From contig NZ_AEDU01000015.1 in assembly GCF_000148525.1 (NCBI RefSeq), forward strand, positions 24,436-88,435: DNA of 64,000 nucleotides, written 5' to 3'. Position numbers and translations under genes: made by a program. The notes below the pieces were generated by a model that worked only from the letters and a program-made list of their open reading frames with translations, ran no database searches and had not been told where the DNA came from. Positions within the stretch are counted from its first letter, which is position 1. Each line of letters begins with the position of its first letter. Of the stretch, positions 1 to 10,479 are shown in pieces. This DNA is from Streptococcus mitis SK564 (GTDB lineage Bacteria; Bacillota; Bacilli; Lactobacillales; Streptococcaceae).

Positions 1-665
<665 letters not shown>

Positions 666-676
666 AAGATAACATA

Positions 677-714
677 AACTCCTATGTCACTTGTAGATGT
701 AGGGGTTCTTTTTT
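677..714 (+). terminator. Rho-independent terminator after endA
   Basis: An inverted repeat (AACTCCTA with TAGGGGTT, one G-T pair) is followed by a run of six T. It lies 12 bases after the endA stop. Confidence 0.75.
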
Positions 715-778
715 GGACAATTTAAGTAGAACTAGAATAGACACTGAGAAAAAATAATATGTACTGAGCTAATTTTTG

Positions 779-787
779 TGATATAAT
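779..787 (+). promoter_or_regulatory. Extended -10 promoter of the CBS-domain gene
   Basis: TGATATAAT is a perfect extended -10. I see no good -35. It lies 33 bases before the chosen ATG, and it means a GTG start at 790 would sit almost on the transcription start. Confidence 0.7.
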
Positions 788-819
788 AAGTGACAAGATA
801 CTATTTTAGGAGAAGAACT

Positions 820-2151
820 ATGGAAGACCCAAGTAGTCAGAATTTGTTGCTACAATTTGTTTTATTGTTTATCTTGACGGTATTAAATGCCTTTTTCTCA
901 GCCACAGAAATGGCCATGGTTTCACTTAACCGTGCGCGGGTTGAACAAAAGGCAGAAGAAGGAGATAGACGCTATATCCGTCTGCTGAAGGTACTAGAAA
1001 ATCCTAACCACTTTTTATCAACCATTCAAGTAGGGATTACCCTGATTACGATCTTATCAGGGGCGAGTTTGGCAGAAACTCTGGGACGAGAAATTGCATC
1101 TTGGCTTGGAAATGGTGAAACAGCTTATGCCGTTGCAAGTTTTCTATCTTTAGCATTTTTGACTTATATTTCCATCGTTTTTGGGGAATTGTATCCTAAG
1201 AGAATCGCTCTTAATCTAAAGGATGCCTTGGCGATTCGTACAGCGCCAGTTATCATTGGGCTTGGGAAACTAGTTAGTCCATTTGTTTGGCTCTTGTCTG
1301 CATCTACCAATCTCTTGAGTCGCTTGACTCCTATGACCTTTGACGATGCTGATGAAAAAATGACCCGTGATGAAATTGAGTACATGCTGACAAATAGTGA
1401 AGAAACACTAGATGCTGACGAAATTGAGATGTTACAAGGGATTTTTTCACTGGACGAATTAATGGCCAGAGAAGTCATGGTTCCTCGAACGGATGCCTTT
1501 ATGGTCGATATTCAGGATGATAGTCAAACCATCATCCAAAGTATTTTAAAACAAAATTATTCTCGTATCCCTGTCTATGATGGAGACAAGGATAACGTGA
1601 TTGGGATTATTCACACCAAGAGTCTCCTTAAGGCAGGCTTTGTGGACGGTTTTGACAATATTGTTTGGAAGAAAATCTTACAAGATCCACTTTTTGTTCC
1701 TGAAACTATTTTTGTGGATGACTTGCTAAAAGAATTGCGCAATACCCAAAGACAAATGGCAATCTTGCTGGATGAATACGGTGGGATGGCTGGTTTGGTG
1801 ACTTTGGAAGATCTCTTAGAGGAAATTGTTGGGGAAATCGATGATGAAACGGACAAAGCAGCAATAGATGTTCATCAGATTGGCGAGGATACCTACATTG
1901 TTCAAGGAACTATGACCCTCAATGATTTCAATAATTACTTTGATGTTGAACTGGAAAGTGATGACGTTGATACCATCGCTGGTTATTATTTGACAGGAGT
2001 TGGGACCATTCCAACTACTGAGAAACTCAGCCATGAAGTGGTCAGCCAAAACAAACAGCTTATCCTAACCAATGATAAAGTGAAAAATGGACGTGTTACC
2101 AAGGTAAAAGTCCAGATCACAGAAGTCGAAATAGAAGAAGAAACAGAATAA
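820..2151 (+). CDS. CNNM/HlyC-CorC family membrane protein with CBS domains
   Basis: 443 aa. The order is an N-terminal CNNM (DUF21) membrane domain with about four hydrophobic segments (roughly residues 10-190), a CBS pair (about 210-340), and a C-terminal CorC/HlyC transporter-associated domain (about 350-430). Family members are linked to magnesium or divalent-cation efflux, often annotated hemolysin-like, but substrate cannot be read from the sequence. I chose ATG 820 because TTAGGAGA lies 7 bases upstream and the in-frame GTG at 790 has no ribosome site. It is monocistronic between its own promoter and terminator. Confidence 0.88.
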   Translation: MEDPSSQNLLLQFVLLFILTVLNAFFSATEMAMVSLNRARVEQKAEEGDRRYIRLLKVLENPNHFLSTIQVGITLITILSGASLAETLGREIASWLGNGETAYAVASFLSLAFLTYISIVFGELYPKRIALNLKDALAIRTAPVIIGLGKLVSPFVWLLSASTNLLSRLTPMTFDDADEKMTRDEIEYMLTNSEETLDADEIEMLQGIFSLDELMAREVMVPRTDAFMVDIQDDSQTIIQSILKQNYSRIPVYDGDKDNVIGIIHTKSLLKAGFVDGFDNIVWKKILQDPLFVPETIFVDDLLKELRNTQRQMAILLDEYGGMAGLVTLEDLLEEIVGEIDDETDKAAIDVHQIGEDTYIVQGTMTLNDFNNYFDVELESDDVDTIAGYYLTGVGTIPTTEKLSHEVVSQNKQLILTNDKVKNGRVTKVKVQITEVEIEEETE

Positions 2152-2155
2152 ACTA

Positions 2156-2190
2156 GAGGCTTTTGTCACCAGGCGTGACGAAGCTTTTTT
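2156..2190 (+). terminator. Terminator after the CNNM/CBS gene
   Basis: AGGCTTTTGTCAC pairs imperfectly with GTGACGAAGCTT across a short loop and is followed by a T run. Confidence 0.75.
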
Positions 2191-2276
2191 CAGTTGATTT
2201 CATGAGGGAATTATGTCATGGAAAGAACTTTGCCCCAAAAGTTTTTCAAAATTATCCGTATTTATCAGAAGAAAAA

Positions 2277-2304
2277 TAAAAAAAAGCCCTTTAAATTGGG
2301 CTTT
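2277..2304 (-). terminator. Terminator of tRNA-Cys (minus strand)
   Basis: Read on the minus strand, AAAGCCC-loop-GGGCTTT runs into a tract of T. It lies about 40 bases downstream of the tRNA. Confidence 0.75.
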
Positions 2305-2339
2305 CTGTTCATTTGAAACCTGATAAATCAAGTTATAGA

Positions 2340-2410
2340 AGGCGGTAGACGGATTTGAACCGACGATCAAGCTTTTGCAGAGCCGTGCCTTACCACTTGG
2401 CTATACCGCC
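2340..2410 (-). tRNA. trnC: tRNA-Cys (GCA)
   Basis: 71 nt on the minus strand. The acceptor stem GGCGGTA pairs with TACCGCC, the D arm has GCC/GGC, the anticodon loop CTGCAAA gives GCA, and the T loop TTCAAAT follows. The discriminator base is U (2340), as expected for cysteine. CCA is not encoded. The outermost pair of the anticodon stem looks mismatched. Confidence 0.95.
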
Positions 2411-2502
2411 TTAACGTTTATTATTATACCTTGAAAATCATTCTCAGTCAATAGTTTTTTCAGATTTTTTGTATGAATAAGCCTAAATATTCTGAAAATT
2501 CG

Positions 2503-2531
2503 TTTACTTTTCTTGAAATCTATGATATAAT
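2503..2531 (+). promoter_or_regulatory. Promoter of the ami operon
   Basis: The -35 is TTTACT (2503-2508), the spacer is 17 bp, and the -10 TATAAT (2526-2531) carries an extended TG. Confidence 0.8.
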
Positions 2532-2568
2532 TGATAATGACCTATACTTTATTACGAGGAGTGAAGAA

Positions 2569-4557
2569 ATGAAAAAAAGTCAAGTGCTTGCTGTAGCAGG
2601 AGCTACCTTATTAGCGTCAGGAGTTCTAGCTGCGTGTTCAAACACTAGTTCAAATAATGCGAAACTAGCAAAAGATTACCAATATGTTTATCAAACAGAT
2701 CCAGAAACCTTGGATTATATCGTCAGCAATATCGATTCAACATCATTCATCACAACAAATGCTGTAGATGGTTTGTTGGCTAACGATAAATATGGTAATC
2801 TGGTTCCTTCTATTGCTGAATCATGGACAGTTTCAAAAGATGGTTTGACGTATACCTATAAAATCCGTAAGGATGCTAAATGGGTGACAGCAGAGGGAGA
2901 AGAGTACGCTCCTGTCACTGCTAAAGACTTCGTTACTGGTTTGAAACATGCGGTAGATGGAAAATCAAAAGGACTTTCAATCGTTAGCTCTTCTATTAAG
3001 GGATTAGAAGCCTATATCAAGGGTGAAACAAGCGATTTTTCAACCGTCGGAGTAAAAGCACTTGATGACCAAACACTAGAATATACTTTGAACCAGCCAG
3101 AAACTTTCTGGAATGACAAGACAACTAGTGGTGTTTTGATGCCAGTTAATGAAGAATTCTTAGCTTCAAAAGGGGAAGGTTTTGGTTCTCCAACAGATGC
3201 TAACTCTATTCTTTATAACGGTCCATTTGTCTTGAAGGCTGTAACTCCTAAATCATCTATTGAGATGGCTAAAAATGACGCTTACTGGGACAAAGAAAAT
3301 GTAAAAATTGAGAATGTTAAGTTCACTTTCTGGGATGGTAAGGATCAAGATGTAATTGCCAAAGGTTTTTCTGATGGTCAATATAGCAAGGCTCGTATCT
3401 TCCCTACAAGTTCTACATATGAAAAGTATGCAGCTGACTTCAAAGATAACATTTACTTTAATGAACCAGGTGCGGGTGTTGCAACTGTCAGCTTGAACTA
3501 TGGCCGTACAACTTATAACCACACTGCCAAAACAAGTGATGCCCAAAAGACATCTACTCAAAAAGCTTTGCTAAATAAGGAGTTCCGTCAAGCCTTGAAC
3601 TTTGCGGTCGATCGCAATTCTTACTCAGCTCAAACAAATGGTACTGATGGAGCTGCAGTAGCCATCCGTAATACATTCGCACCATATAATCTTCAAGTTG
3701 GTAAGAAAACATTTGGTGAATTGGTACAAGATAGCTTGGCTAAGACAAATTCTTCTACTTGGTCAAACGTATCTCTAGCAGATTCTCAAAATGGACTTTA
3801 CAATGAAGAAAAAGCGAAAGAAGTCTTTGCTAAAGCTAAATCAAGCCTACAAGCTGAAGGTGTTGAATTCCCAATCCACTTGGATGCCTTGGTTATCCAA
3901 GAATCAACAGCGGTTGTAAACCGTGTTCAATCATTGAAACAATCAATTGAAAAAGTATTGGGTTCAGATAATGTTGTTGTAGACTTGCAACAAATGACTC
4001 AAGCAGAAGCTTTACCAATTTCATTTAGTGCTCCAACAGCTAAAGAGCAAGATTGGGATATCCACACCTTGCTAGGATGGAACCCTGACTATCAAGATCC
4101 TTCTACTTTCTTGGATCAGTTTGTCATCAAGGGAGGAAACACTCGCCTTTACCTTGGTATTGACCAAAATACTGATGCATCAGTAGCAAGCAAACTTGCT
4201 TTAGCTGACTATGGAAAATTACTTGATGATGCAAACAGCGAAAACCAAGATGTTCAAAAACGTTATGAAAAATACGCGGTAGCACAAGCTTGGTTGACTG
4301 ATAATGCTTTGACAATTCCAGTAATGGCTTCTCCTAAAGAAACAGCCGTTTCATATGTTTCAAAAGTTCTACCATTTAGCTCTTCATATTCAGTAGCCGG
4401 CCTTAAAGGTGAAAATTCAGGATACTTGAAGTACACTGAAGTTGGTGAAAAAGCAATCACCAAAGAAGAGTATGAAAAAGCTCGTGAAAAATGGTTGAAA
4501 GAAAAGACTGAGTCAAACGAGAAAGCTCAAAAAGAATTGGCAAGTCATGTGAAGTAA
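2569..4557 (+). CDS. amiA: Oligopeptide-binding lipoprotein AmiA
   Basis: 662 aa solute-binding lipoprotein (SBP_bac_5 family) that captures peptides outside the membrane for the Ami permease. The signal peptide ends in lipobox LAAC with the lipidated Cys at residue 23. I chose ATG 2569 because of the AGGAG ribosome site and the signal peptide; the longer frame from 2473 would bury it and overlap the promoter. It is the first gene of amiACDEF. From memory, the last ~40 residues are close to pneumococcal AmiA while much of the body resembles the paralogues AliA/AliB, suggesting a mosaic allele with altered peptide preference. Confidence 0.93.
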   Translation: MKKSQVLAVAGATLLASGVLAACSNTSSNNAKLAKDYQYVYQTDPETLDYIVSNIDSTSFITTNAVDGLLANDKYGNLVPSIAESWTVSKDGLTYTYKIRKDAKWVTAEGEEYAPVTAKDFVTGLKHAVDGKSKGLSIVSSSIKGLEAYIKGETSDFSTVGVKALDDQTLEYTLNQPETFWNDKTTSGVLMPVNEEFLASKGEGFGSPTDANSILYNGPFVLKAVTPKSSIEMAKNDAYWDKENVKIENVKFTFWDGKDQDVIAKGFSDGQYSKARIFPTSSTYEKYAADFKDNIYFNEPGAGVATVSLNYGRTTYNHTAKTSDAQKTSTQKALLNKEFRQALNFAVDRNSYSAQTNGTDGAAVAIRNTFAPYNLQVGKKTFGELVQDSLAKTNSSTWSNVSLADSQNGLYNEEKAKEVFAKAKSSLQAEGVEFPIHLDALVIQESTAVVNRVQSLKQSIEKVLGSDNVVVDLQQMTQAEALPISFSAPTAKEQDWDIHTLLGWNPDYQDPSTFLDQFVIKGGNTRLYLGIDQNTDASVASKLALADYGKLLDDANSENQDVQKRYEKYAVAQAWLTDNALTIPVMASPKETAVSYVSKVLPFSSSYSVAGLKGENSGYLKYTEVGEKAITKEEYEKAREKWLKEKTESNEKAQKELASHVK

Positions 4558-4569
4558 ATAATTTTCAAT

Positions 4570-4604
4570 AGAACTTTCTCTCCATGAGGAGAAGGTTCTT
4601 TTGG
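4570..4604 (+). terminator. Intra-operon terminator-like hairpin between amiA and amiC
   Basis: AGAACTTTCTCTC pairs with GAGGAGAAGGTTCT and is followed by TTTT. It lies 13 bases after amiA and 20 before amiC. Partial termination or 3'-end protection here would give more binding protein than permease. Confidence 0.7.
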
Positions 4605-4623
4605 GATTTTTAAAGGAAATGAT

Positions 4624-6120
4624 ATGAAAAAATATATTTTTATGCGTGTTTTGCGGTCATTGGTTTCTATCTTCTTAGTAACAACCTTGACTTACACGAT
4701 TATCTATACAATGGTTCCTCGAAAATTGATTTTCAAACAGGATACCAACTATAACAAGATTGCGACAACTGCTGATAAACGAGATAACTATGAGAATACT
4801 GTTTATGAGCGTATGGGCTATATCGAGTACTACGATACCAAAGAGTTGCAAGAAAAAGCTAGCCAGATGGATGCTTCTGTAACAGTTGAAGCCAATGACA
4901 CCAACAAGGCTATCTATGAAAAATACATCAAACAAATCGGTCATGGTTGGACCTTGGGGGAATTTACTGAAAGTGGCCAATTCTACGCTACTCGTGAAAT
5001 CCCGATTTTTGAACGTGTTTTTCACTTCTATGCTAACTTGATTGACATTGACCATACAAATAAAATTCAAGACCCTGAGAATCCAGACTTGAAACGTTAC
5101 CTTCGTTTTGAAAATGATCCAGCTATCGGATGGTCCTTGGTTGGTTCAGGAACTAAACACAAATATCTCTTGTACTTCAACAGTCAGTTCCCATTTGTGC
5201 ATCAAAACTTTGTGAACATTAATTTAGGTGACTCTTATCCAACCTATGCTAATAGCCCTGTTTTACAGGTTATTACTCAAGGACAAGGGCAAACAAAAAC
5301 ATCTCAAGTTCAGTTCCCAACAGGTAAGAAAACTTCTTCTGTAAATATTTACTCAAGAACCTACAAATCACCTAGTCAGGCTGACTCTCGTGAAGTGGCT
5401 AACTATGGGAAAGATGATCCATATACTGCAACTGAAAGTAACTACCAATATCCTTCTATGATTGCTAGCTCTGCAGTCGTTGGATTGATTGGTTTGGTGA
5501 TTTCTTATGCGATTGCCGTGCCACTTGGTTCAGCTATGGCTCGCTTCAAGAATACTTGGATTGATAGCTTTTCAACAGGGGCTTTGACCTTCTTGATGGC
5601 TCTTCCAACAATTGCCTTGGTTTATATCGTTCGTTTGGCTGGTTCTTCAATCGGTTTGCCAGATTCATTCCCTATCTTGGGTGCTGGAGATTGGCGTTCG
5701 TATGTTTTACCAGCAGTTATCCTTGGTTTGTTGGGTGCTCCTGGTACAGCCATTTGGATTCGTCGTTATATGATTGACTTGCAATCACAGGACTTTGTTC
5801 GTTTTGCTCGTGCAAAAGGTTTGTCTGAAAAAGAAATTTCAAACAAACACATCTTTAAAAATGCCATGGTTCCACTGGTTTCAGGAATTCCTGGTGCTGT
5901 TATCGGGGTTATCGGTGGTGCAACCCTTACTGAAACAGTCTTCGCCTTCCCAGGTATGGGTAAAATGTTGATTGACTCTGTAAAAGCATCTAATAACTCT
6001 ATGGTCGTAGGTCTTGTCTTCATCTTTACATGTATTTCTATCTTCTCACTTCTTTTGGGAGATATTTGGATGACGATTATTGACCCACGTATTAAATTGA
6101 CTGAGAAAGGAGGCAAATAA
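4624..6120 (+). CDS. amiC: Oligopeptide ABC transporter permease AmiC
   Basis: 498 aa inner-membrane subunit that forms the peptide channel with AmiD. One N-terminal transmembrane helix (about residues 10-32) is followed by an unusually long extracytoplasmic region (about 35-270) and then a BPD_transp_1 core with about five helices. The EAA cytoplasmic loop, which contacts the ATPases, lies near '[11 protein letters not shown]'. The long ectodomain is typical of streptococcal AmiC. Its stop overlaps the amiD start by one base (TAATG). Confidence 0.95.
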   Translation: MKKYIFMRVLRSLVSIFLVTTLTYTIIYTMVPRKLIFKQDTNYNKIATTADKRDNYENTVYERMGYIEYYDTKELQEKASQMDASVTVEANDTNKAIYEKYIKQIGHGWTLGEFTESGQFYATREIPIFERVFHFYANLIDIDHTNKIQDPENPDLKRYLRFENDPAIGWSLVGSGTKHKYLLYFNSQFPFVHQNFVNINLGDSYPTYANSPVLQVITQGQGQTKTSQVQFPTGKKTSSVNIYSRTYKSPSQADSREVANYGKDDPYTATESNYQYPSMIASSAVVGLIGLVISYAIAVPLGSAMARFKNTWIDSFSTGALTFLMALPTIALVYIVRLAGSSIGLPDSFPILGAGDWRSYVLPAVILGLLGAPGTAIWIRRYMIDLQSQDFVRFARAKGLSEKEISNKHIFKNAMVPLVSGIPGAVIGVIGGATLTETVFAFPGMGKMLIDSVKASNNSMVVGLVFIFTCISIFSLLLGDIWMTIIDPRIKLTEKGGK

Positions 6121-7046
6121 TGTCTACAATCGATAAAGAAAAATTTCAGTTTGTAAAACGTGACGATTTTGCCTCTGAAGCCATTGATGCGCCAGCTTAT
6201 TCATACTGGGGTTCAGTGTTTAGACAATTTATGAAGAAAAAATCAACTGTAGTTATGTTGGGAATCTTGGTAGCTATCATTTTGATGAGTTTCATCTACC
6301 CAATGTTTTCTAAGTTTGATTTCAATGATGTCAGCAAGGTAAACGACTTTAGTGCTCGTTATATCAAGCCAAATGCTGAGCATTGGTTCGGTACTGACAG
6401 TAACGGTAAATCGCTCTTTGACGGTGTCTGGTTCGGAGCTCGTAACTCTATCCTCATTTCTGTGATTGCGACAGTGATTAACTTGGTTATCGGTGTCTTT
6501 GTCGGTGGTATTTGGGGAATTTCAAAATCAGTTGACCGCGTGATGATGGAAGTTTATAACGTCATCTCAAACATCCCATCTCTTTTGATTGTCATTGTCT
6601 TGACTTACTCAATCGGAGCTGGATTCTGGAATCTGATTTTTGCTATGAGTGTGACAACATGGATTGGGATTGCCTTCATGATCCGTGTGCAAATCTTGCG
6701 TTATCGTGACTTGGAATACAACTTGGCATCACGCACTTTGGGAACACCAACCTTGAAGATTGTTGCCAAAAATATTATGCCACAATTGGTATCTGTTATT
6801 GTGACAACCATGACTCAGATGCTTCCAAGCTTTATCTCATACGAAGCCTTCTTGTCATTCTTCGGTCTTGGATTACCGATTACAGTACCAAGTTTGGGTC
6901 GTTTGATTTCGGATTATTCACAAAACGTAACAACTAATGCTTACTTGTTCTGGATTCCATTGACAACTCTTGTCTTGGTATCCTTGTCCCTTTTCGTAGT
7001 TGGTCAAAACTTAGCGGATGCTAGTGATCCACGTACACATAGATAG
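6120..7046 (+). CDS. amiD: Oligopeptide ABC transporter permease AmiD
   Basis: 308 aa, the second channel subunit (BPD_transp_1 with an OppC N-terminal region). A cytoplasmic tail of ~40 residues precedes the first helix; about six helices follow. The EAA-type loop is near '[12 protein letters not shown]'. It is translationally coupled to amiC, and amiE starts 8 bases after its stop. Confidence 0.95.
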   Translation: MSTIDKEKFQFVKRDDFASEAIDAPAYSYWGSVFRQFMKKKSTVVMLGILVAIILMSFIYPMFSKFDFNDVSKVNDFSARYIKPNAEHWFGTDSNGKSLFDGVWFGARNSILISVIATVINLVIGVFVGGIWGISKSVDRVMMEVYNVISNIPSLLIVIVLTYSIGAGFWNLIFAMSVTTWIGIAFMIRVQILRYRDLEYNLASRTLGTPTLKIVAKNIMPQLVSVIVTTMTQMLPSFISYEAFLSFFGLGLPITVPSLGRLISDYSQNVTTNAYLFWIPLTTLVLVSLSLFVVGQNLADASDPRTHR

Positions 7047-7054
7047 GAGTAGAA

Positions 7055-8122
7055 ATGACAAAAGAAAAAAATGTAATTTTGACTGCTCGCGATATTGTCG
7101 TGGAATTTGACGTTCGTGACAAAGTATTGACAGCCATTCGCGGCGTTTCTCTTGAACTAGTTGAAGGAGAAGTATTAGCCTTGGTAGGTGAGTCAGGATC
7201 AGGAAAATCTGTTTTGACAAAGACCTTCACAGGTATGCTTGAAGAAAATGGTCGCATTGCCCAAGGTAGTATTGACTACCGTGGTCAAGATTTGACAGCT
7301 CTATCTTCTCACAAGGATTGGGAACAAATTCGTGGCGCTAAGATTGCGACTATCTTCCAAGATCCAATGACTAGTTTGGACCCAATTAAAACAATTGGTA
7401 GTCAGATTACAGAAGTTATTGTAAAACACCAAGGAAAAACAGCTAAAGAAGCGAAAGAATTGGCCATTGACTACATGAATAAGGTTGGGATTCCAGACGC
7501 AGATAGACGTTTTGATGAATACCCATTCCAATATTCTGGAGGAATGCGTCAACGTATCGTTATTGCGATTGCCCTTGCCTGCCGACCTGATGTCTTGATC
7601 TGTGATGAGCCAACGACTGCCTTGGATGTGACCATCCAAGCTCAGATTATTGATTTGCTCAAATCATTACAAAACGAGTACCATTTCACAACAATCTTTA
7701 TCACTCACGACCTTGGTGTGGTGGCAAGTATTGCGGATAAGGTAGCGGTTATGTATGCAGGAGAAATCGTTGAGTATGGAACTGTTGAGGAAGTCTTCTA
7801 TGACCCTCGCCATCCATATACATGGAGTCTATTGTCTAGCTTGCCTCAGCTTGCTGATGATAAAGGGGATCTTTACTCAATCCCAGGAACACCTCCGTCA
7901 CTTTATACTGACCTGAAAGGGGATGCCTTTGCCTTGCGTTCTGACTATGCAATGCAGATTGACTTCGAACAAAAAGCTCCTCAATTCTCAGTATCAGAGA
8001 CACATTGGGCTAAAACTTGGCTACTTCATGAGGATGCTCCAAAAGTAGAAAAACCAGCTGTGATTGCAAATCTCCATGATAAGATTCGTGAAAAAATGGG
8101 ATTTGCCCATCTGGCTGACTAG
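7055..8122 (+). CDS. amiE: Oligopeptide ABC transporter ATPase AmiE
   Basis: 355 aa cytoplasmic ATPase that pairs with AmiF to power uptake. Walker A GESGSGKS is near residues 46-53, the signature is YSGGMRQR, Walker B is [12 protein letters not shown], and the H-loop is ITHD. The C-terminal oligopeptide/dipeptide transporter domain lies beyond ~residue 240. The ribosome site is AGGAG just before the ATG. Confidence 0.95.
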   Translation: MTKEKNVILTARDIVVEFDVRDKVLTAIRGVSLELVEGEVLALVGESGSGKSVLTKTFTGMLEENGRIAQGSIDYRGQDLTALSSHKDWEQIRGAKIATIFQDPMTSLDPIKTIGSQITEVIVKHQGKTAKEAKELAIDYMNKVGIPDADRRFDEYPFQYSGGMRQRIVIAIALACRPDVLICDEPTTALDVTIQAQIIDLLKSLQNEYHFTTIFITHDLGVVASIADKVAVMYAGEIVEYGTVEEVFYDPRHPYTWSLLSSLPQLADDKGDLYSIPGTPPSLYTDLKGDAFALRSDYAMQIDFEQKAPQFSVSETHWAKTWLLHEDAPKVEKPAVIANLHDKIREKMGFAHLAD

Positions 8123-8132
8123 GAGGAAGGAA

Positions 8133-9059
8133 ATGTCTGAAAAATTAGTAGAAATCAAAGATTTAGAAATTTCCTTCGGTGAAGGAAGTAAGAAGTTTGT
8201 CGCAGTTAAAAATGCCAACTTCTTTATCAACAAGGGAGAAACTTTTTCGCTTGTAGGTGAGTCAGGTAGTGGAAAAACCACTATTGGTCGTGCGATAATC
8301 GGTCTAAATGATACAAGTAATGGTGATATTATTTTTGATGGTCAAAAGATTAATGGTAAGAAATCGCGTGAACAAGCTGCGGAATTGATTCGTCGAATCC
8401 AGATGATTTTCCAAGACCCTGCAGCAAGTTTGAATGAACGTGCCACTGTTGATTATATTATTTCTGAAGGTCTTTACAATCACCGTCTGTTTAAGGATGA
8501 AGAAGAACGTAAAGAGAAAGTTAAAAATATTATCCGTGAAGTAGGTCTTCTTGCTGAGCATTTGACTCGTTATCCTCATGAGTTTTCAGGTGGTCAACGT
8601 CAACGTATCGGTATTGCCCGTGCCTTGGTCATGCAACCAGACTTTGTTATTGCGGATGAGCCAATTTCCGCCTTGGACGTTTCTGTGCGTGCCCAAGTCT
8701 TAAACTTGCTTAAAAAATTCCAAAAAGAGCTCGGTTTGACCTATCTCTTCATCGCCCATGATTTGTCGGTCGTTCGCTTTATTTCAGATCGTATCGCAGT
8801 TATTTACAAGGGTGTTATTGTAGAGGTTGCAGAAACAGAAGAATTGTTTAACAATCCAATTCACCCATATACTCAAGCCTTGCTTTCAGCGGTACCAATT
8901 CCAGACCCAATCTTGGAACGTAAGAAGGTCTTGAAGGTTTACGACCCAAGTCAACACGACTATGAGACTGATAAACCATCCATGGTTGAAATCCGTCCAG
9001 GTCACTATGTTTGGGCCAACCAAGCCGAATTGGCACGTTACCAACAAGGGTTAAACTAA
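8133..9059 (+). CDS. amiF: Oligopeptide ABC transporter ATPase AmiF
   Basis: 308 aa partner ATPase of AmiE. Walker A is GESGSGKTT, the signature FSGGQRQR, Walker [13 protein letters not shown] start at ATG 8133, directly after AGGAGGAAGG; an in-frame extension from 8064 lies inside amiE and has no ribosome site. It is the last gene of the operon and is followed by a strong terminator. Confidence 0.95.
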   Translation: MSEKLVEIKDLEISFGEGSKKFVAVKNANFFINKGETFSLVGESGSGKTTIGRAIIGLNDTSNGDIIFDGQKINGKKSREQAAELIRRIQMIFQDPAASLNERATVDYIISEGLYNHRLFKDEEERKEKVKNIIREVGLLAEHLTRYPHEFSGGQRQRIGIARALVMQPDFVIADEPISALDVSVRAQVLNLLKKFQKELGLTYLFIAHDLSVVRFISDRIAVIYKGVIVEVAETEELFNNPIHPYTQALLSAVPIPDPILERKKVLKVYDPSQHDYETDKPSMVEIRPGHYVWANQAELARYQQGLN

Positions 9060-9063
9060 GAAT

Positions 9064-9112
9064 GGTTTTATAATTTCCATGTCAACTTTTATGGAAATTA
9101 TAAACCTTTTTT
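9064..9112 (+). terminator. Terminator of the ami operon
   Basis: GGTTTTATAATTTCCAT pairs with ATGGAAATTATAAACC across a ten-base loop and is followed by TTTTTT. Confidence 0.88.
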
Positions 9113-9193
9113 CGTTGGACTGATTTGAAAGTCTTTAAAAGCTTCCTGAAAGAATTTTCGAAAGAAATAGAATTCTTAGAAAATCATTGAATT

Positions 9194-9299
9194 ATAGTGA
9201 GATGAAATAAAATCTGAACAACTTGATTAGGAAAGTCAAATTAATTTCTAGAAAAGGTTTAGAAGTCGCGGCGTATTACTCTAGCTTCAATCTACTATA
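9194..9299. repeat. RUP repeat element
   Basis: 106 bp, matching the usual RUP length of about 107. The ends are imperfect inverted repeats: TATAGTGAGATGAA at the left and TTCAATCTACTATA at the right. From memory, such ends resemble those of IS630-Spn1, the insertion sequence thought to move RUP. The body matches the pneumococcal RUP pattern I recall. It lies directly before a BOX element. Confidence 0.7.
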
Positions 9300-9304
9300 G
9301 TCTA

Positions 9305-9416
9305 ATACTCTTCGAAAATCTCTTCAAACCACGTCAGCTCTATCTGCCACCTCAAAACAGTGTTTTGAGCAACCTGAGGTTAGCTTCCTAGTTAGCTTTT
9401 TGATTTTCATTGAGTC
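9305..9416 (+). repeat. BOX element (A-B-C like, degenerate)
   Basis: It begins with the boxA end TACTCTTCGAAAATC. A short boxB-like part (CTCAAAACAGTGTTTTGAG palindrome) follows, then boxC ending in TTTGATTTTCATTGAGT. Six such elements occur in the window. Confidence 0.85.
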
Positions 9417-9432
9417 TAATATCTACAATGTA

Positions 9433-9474
9433 AAAAACTCTAGCTATCAGTTCATTGATAGTTAGAGTTTTTTC
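9433..9474 (-). terminator. Terminator of mleR, bidirectional
   Basis: AAAAAACTCTAGCTATCA pairs with TGATAGTTAGAGTTTTTT around a six-base loop. It reads as a terminator on both strands and ends at the mleR stop. Confidence 0.85.
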
Positions 9475-10352
9475 TATTCATATGATTTAAGGAGATTAAA
9501 TAAGGCTTCTACTTCTGATGACGGTGTAGCTGATTTAAGGTAAGCGTAATAAACTGTAAAAGTTATCTTATCCTTCGGTATAAGAGGAATTTTTATTAAA
9601 TCATCATCTTCATCAGAAAGTGCGATATCAGCCAGTAAACTAAGGCCGATCCCTTTCTTTAAAAGTTCTTTAAGGATGGCAATGTCATCAGTCTTAAAGA
9701 ATATTTCTGCCTTGTTTTGATGCTTCTGATTAAGCGTTTCAAAAGCTTTCAGGTGAACAAAATGTTCGTCTAAGAGTATAAAGGATTGATCTACTAATTC
9801 TTCAAAAGCGAGGGAAGGAACAGTGGCAAAAGGATGGTTCTTAGATAAAACGACATACAGTTCTTTATGAAATAGCTCGTGTGTCTCTATTGAAGGATAA
9901 TTGAGAGGTTCAATCAAACCGAGTAGGCTTGCATTAAGTTCTCCCTTAAGGAGAAGGTTTAATAACTCTACGGAGCCACCGCGGATAGGGCGTATCTTTT
10001 TTAAAAAATCCAATTTATCCTTTTCGTTTAAGGCAGCAAAGAGATACTGAATGATAATAGGAGGGAATCCTACAGTAGAGTATTGTGCCAAGGAGCGATT
10101 AATTTCTTTGCGAGTAGAAATGACCTCAGGTAAAATCAGTTCTGTATGCTTTAGAAGGATTTGTCCTTGAGGAGTTAGCTTGAAGGAACGATGCGAGGGG
10201 TCATGGTGAATCAATTTGCAGTTAAAGGATTCCTCTAAGCGCTTGATAGCATAAGAAATAGATGGTTGGCTGACTTTATGTTGTTTTGCTACTTCCGTAT
10301 AGGATTGAAGCTGGCAGAGGTCATAAAAATATTGTAGATCTTTTAAATTCAT
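9474..10352 (-). CDS. mleR: LysR-family regulator, malolactic fermentation activator MleR
   Basis: 292 aa. An N-terminal winged helix-turn-helix (about residues 1-60, including VAKQHKVSQPSISYAIKRLE) is followed by a LysR substrate-binding domain. Activators of this type sense malate and turn on the malolactic genes. I assign MleR from family resemblance and because the malolactic enzyme gene lies 0.75 kb away, divergently oriented. An XRE gene sits between them. Which small molecule it binds is inference. Confidence 0.75.
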   Translation of the reverse strand: MNLKDLQYFYDLCQLQSYTEVAKQHKVSQPSISYAIKRLEESFNCKLIHHDPSHRSFKLTPQGQILLKHTELILPEVISTRKEINRSLAQYSTVGFPPIIIQYLFAALNEKDKLDFLKKIRPIRGGSVELLNLLLKGELNASLLGLIEPLNYPSIETHELFHKELYVVLSKNHPFATVPSLAFEELVDQSFILLDEHFVHLKAFETLNQKHQNKAEIFFKTDDIAILKELLKKGIGLSLLADIALSDEDDDLIKIPLIPKDKITFTVYYAYLKSATPSSEVEALFNLLKSYE

Positions 10353-10479
10353 ATGGGTTTACTTTCATTAGTTGGAGAAGGAAAATAAGTGGAAAACAGC
10401 AGATAAATAATTTTTATCCGTATCCTACAATTTGACTATACGAGTATTCACCAGTTAAAATGTAAGTGAGTCAGGGATA

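Noticed and set aside
790..819. GTG start of the CNNM/CBS gene
   Set aside because: It is only three bases after the -10 element, so it could not be in the transcript.
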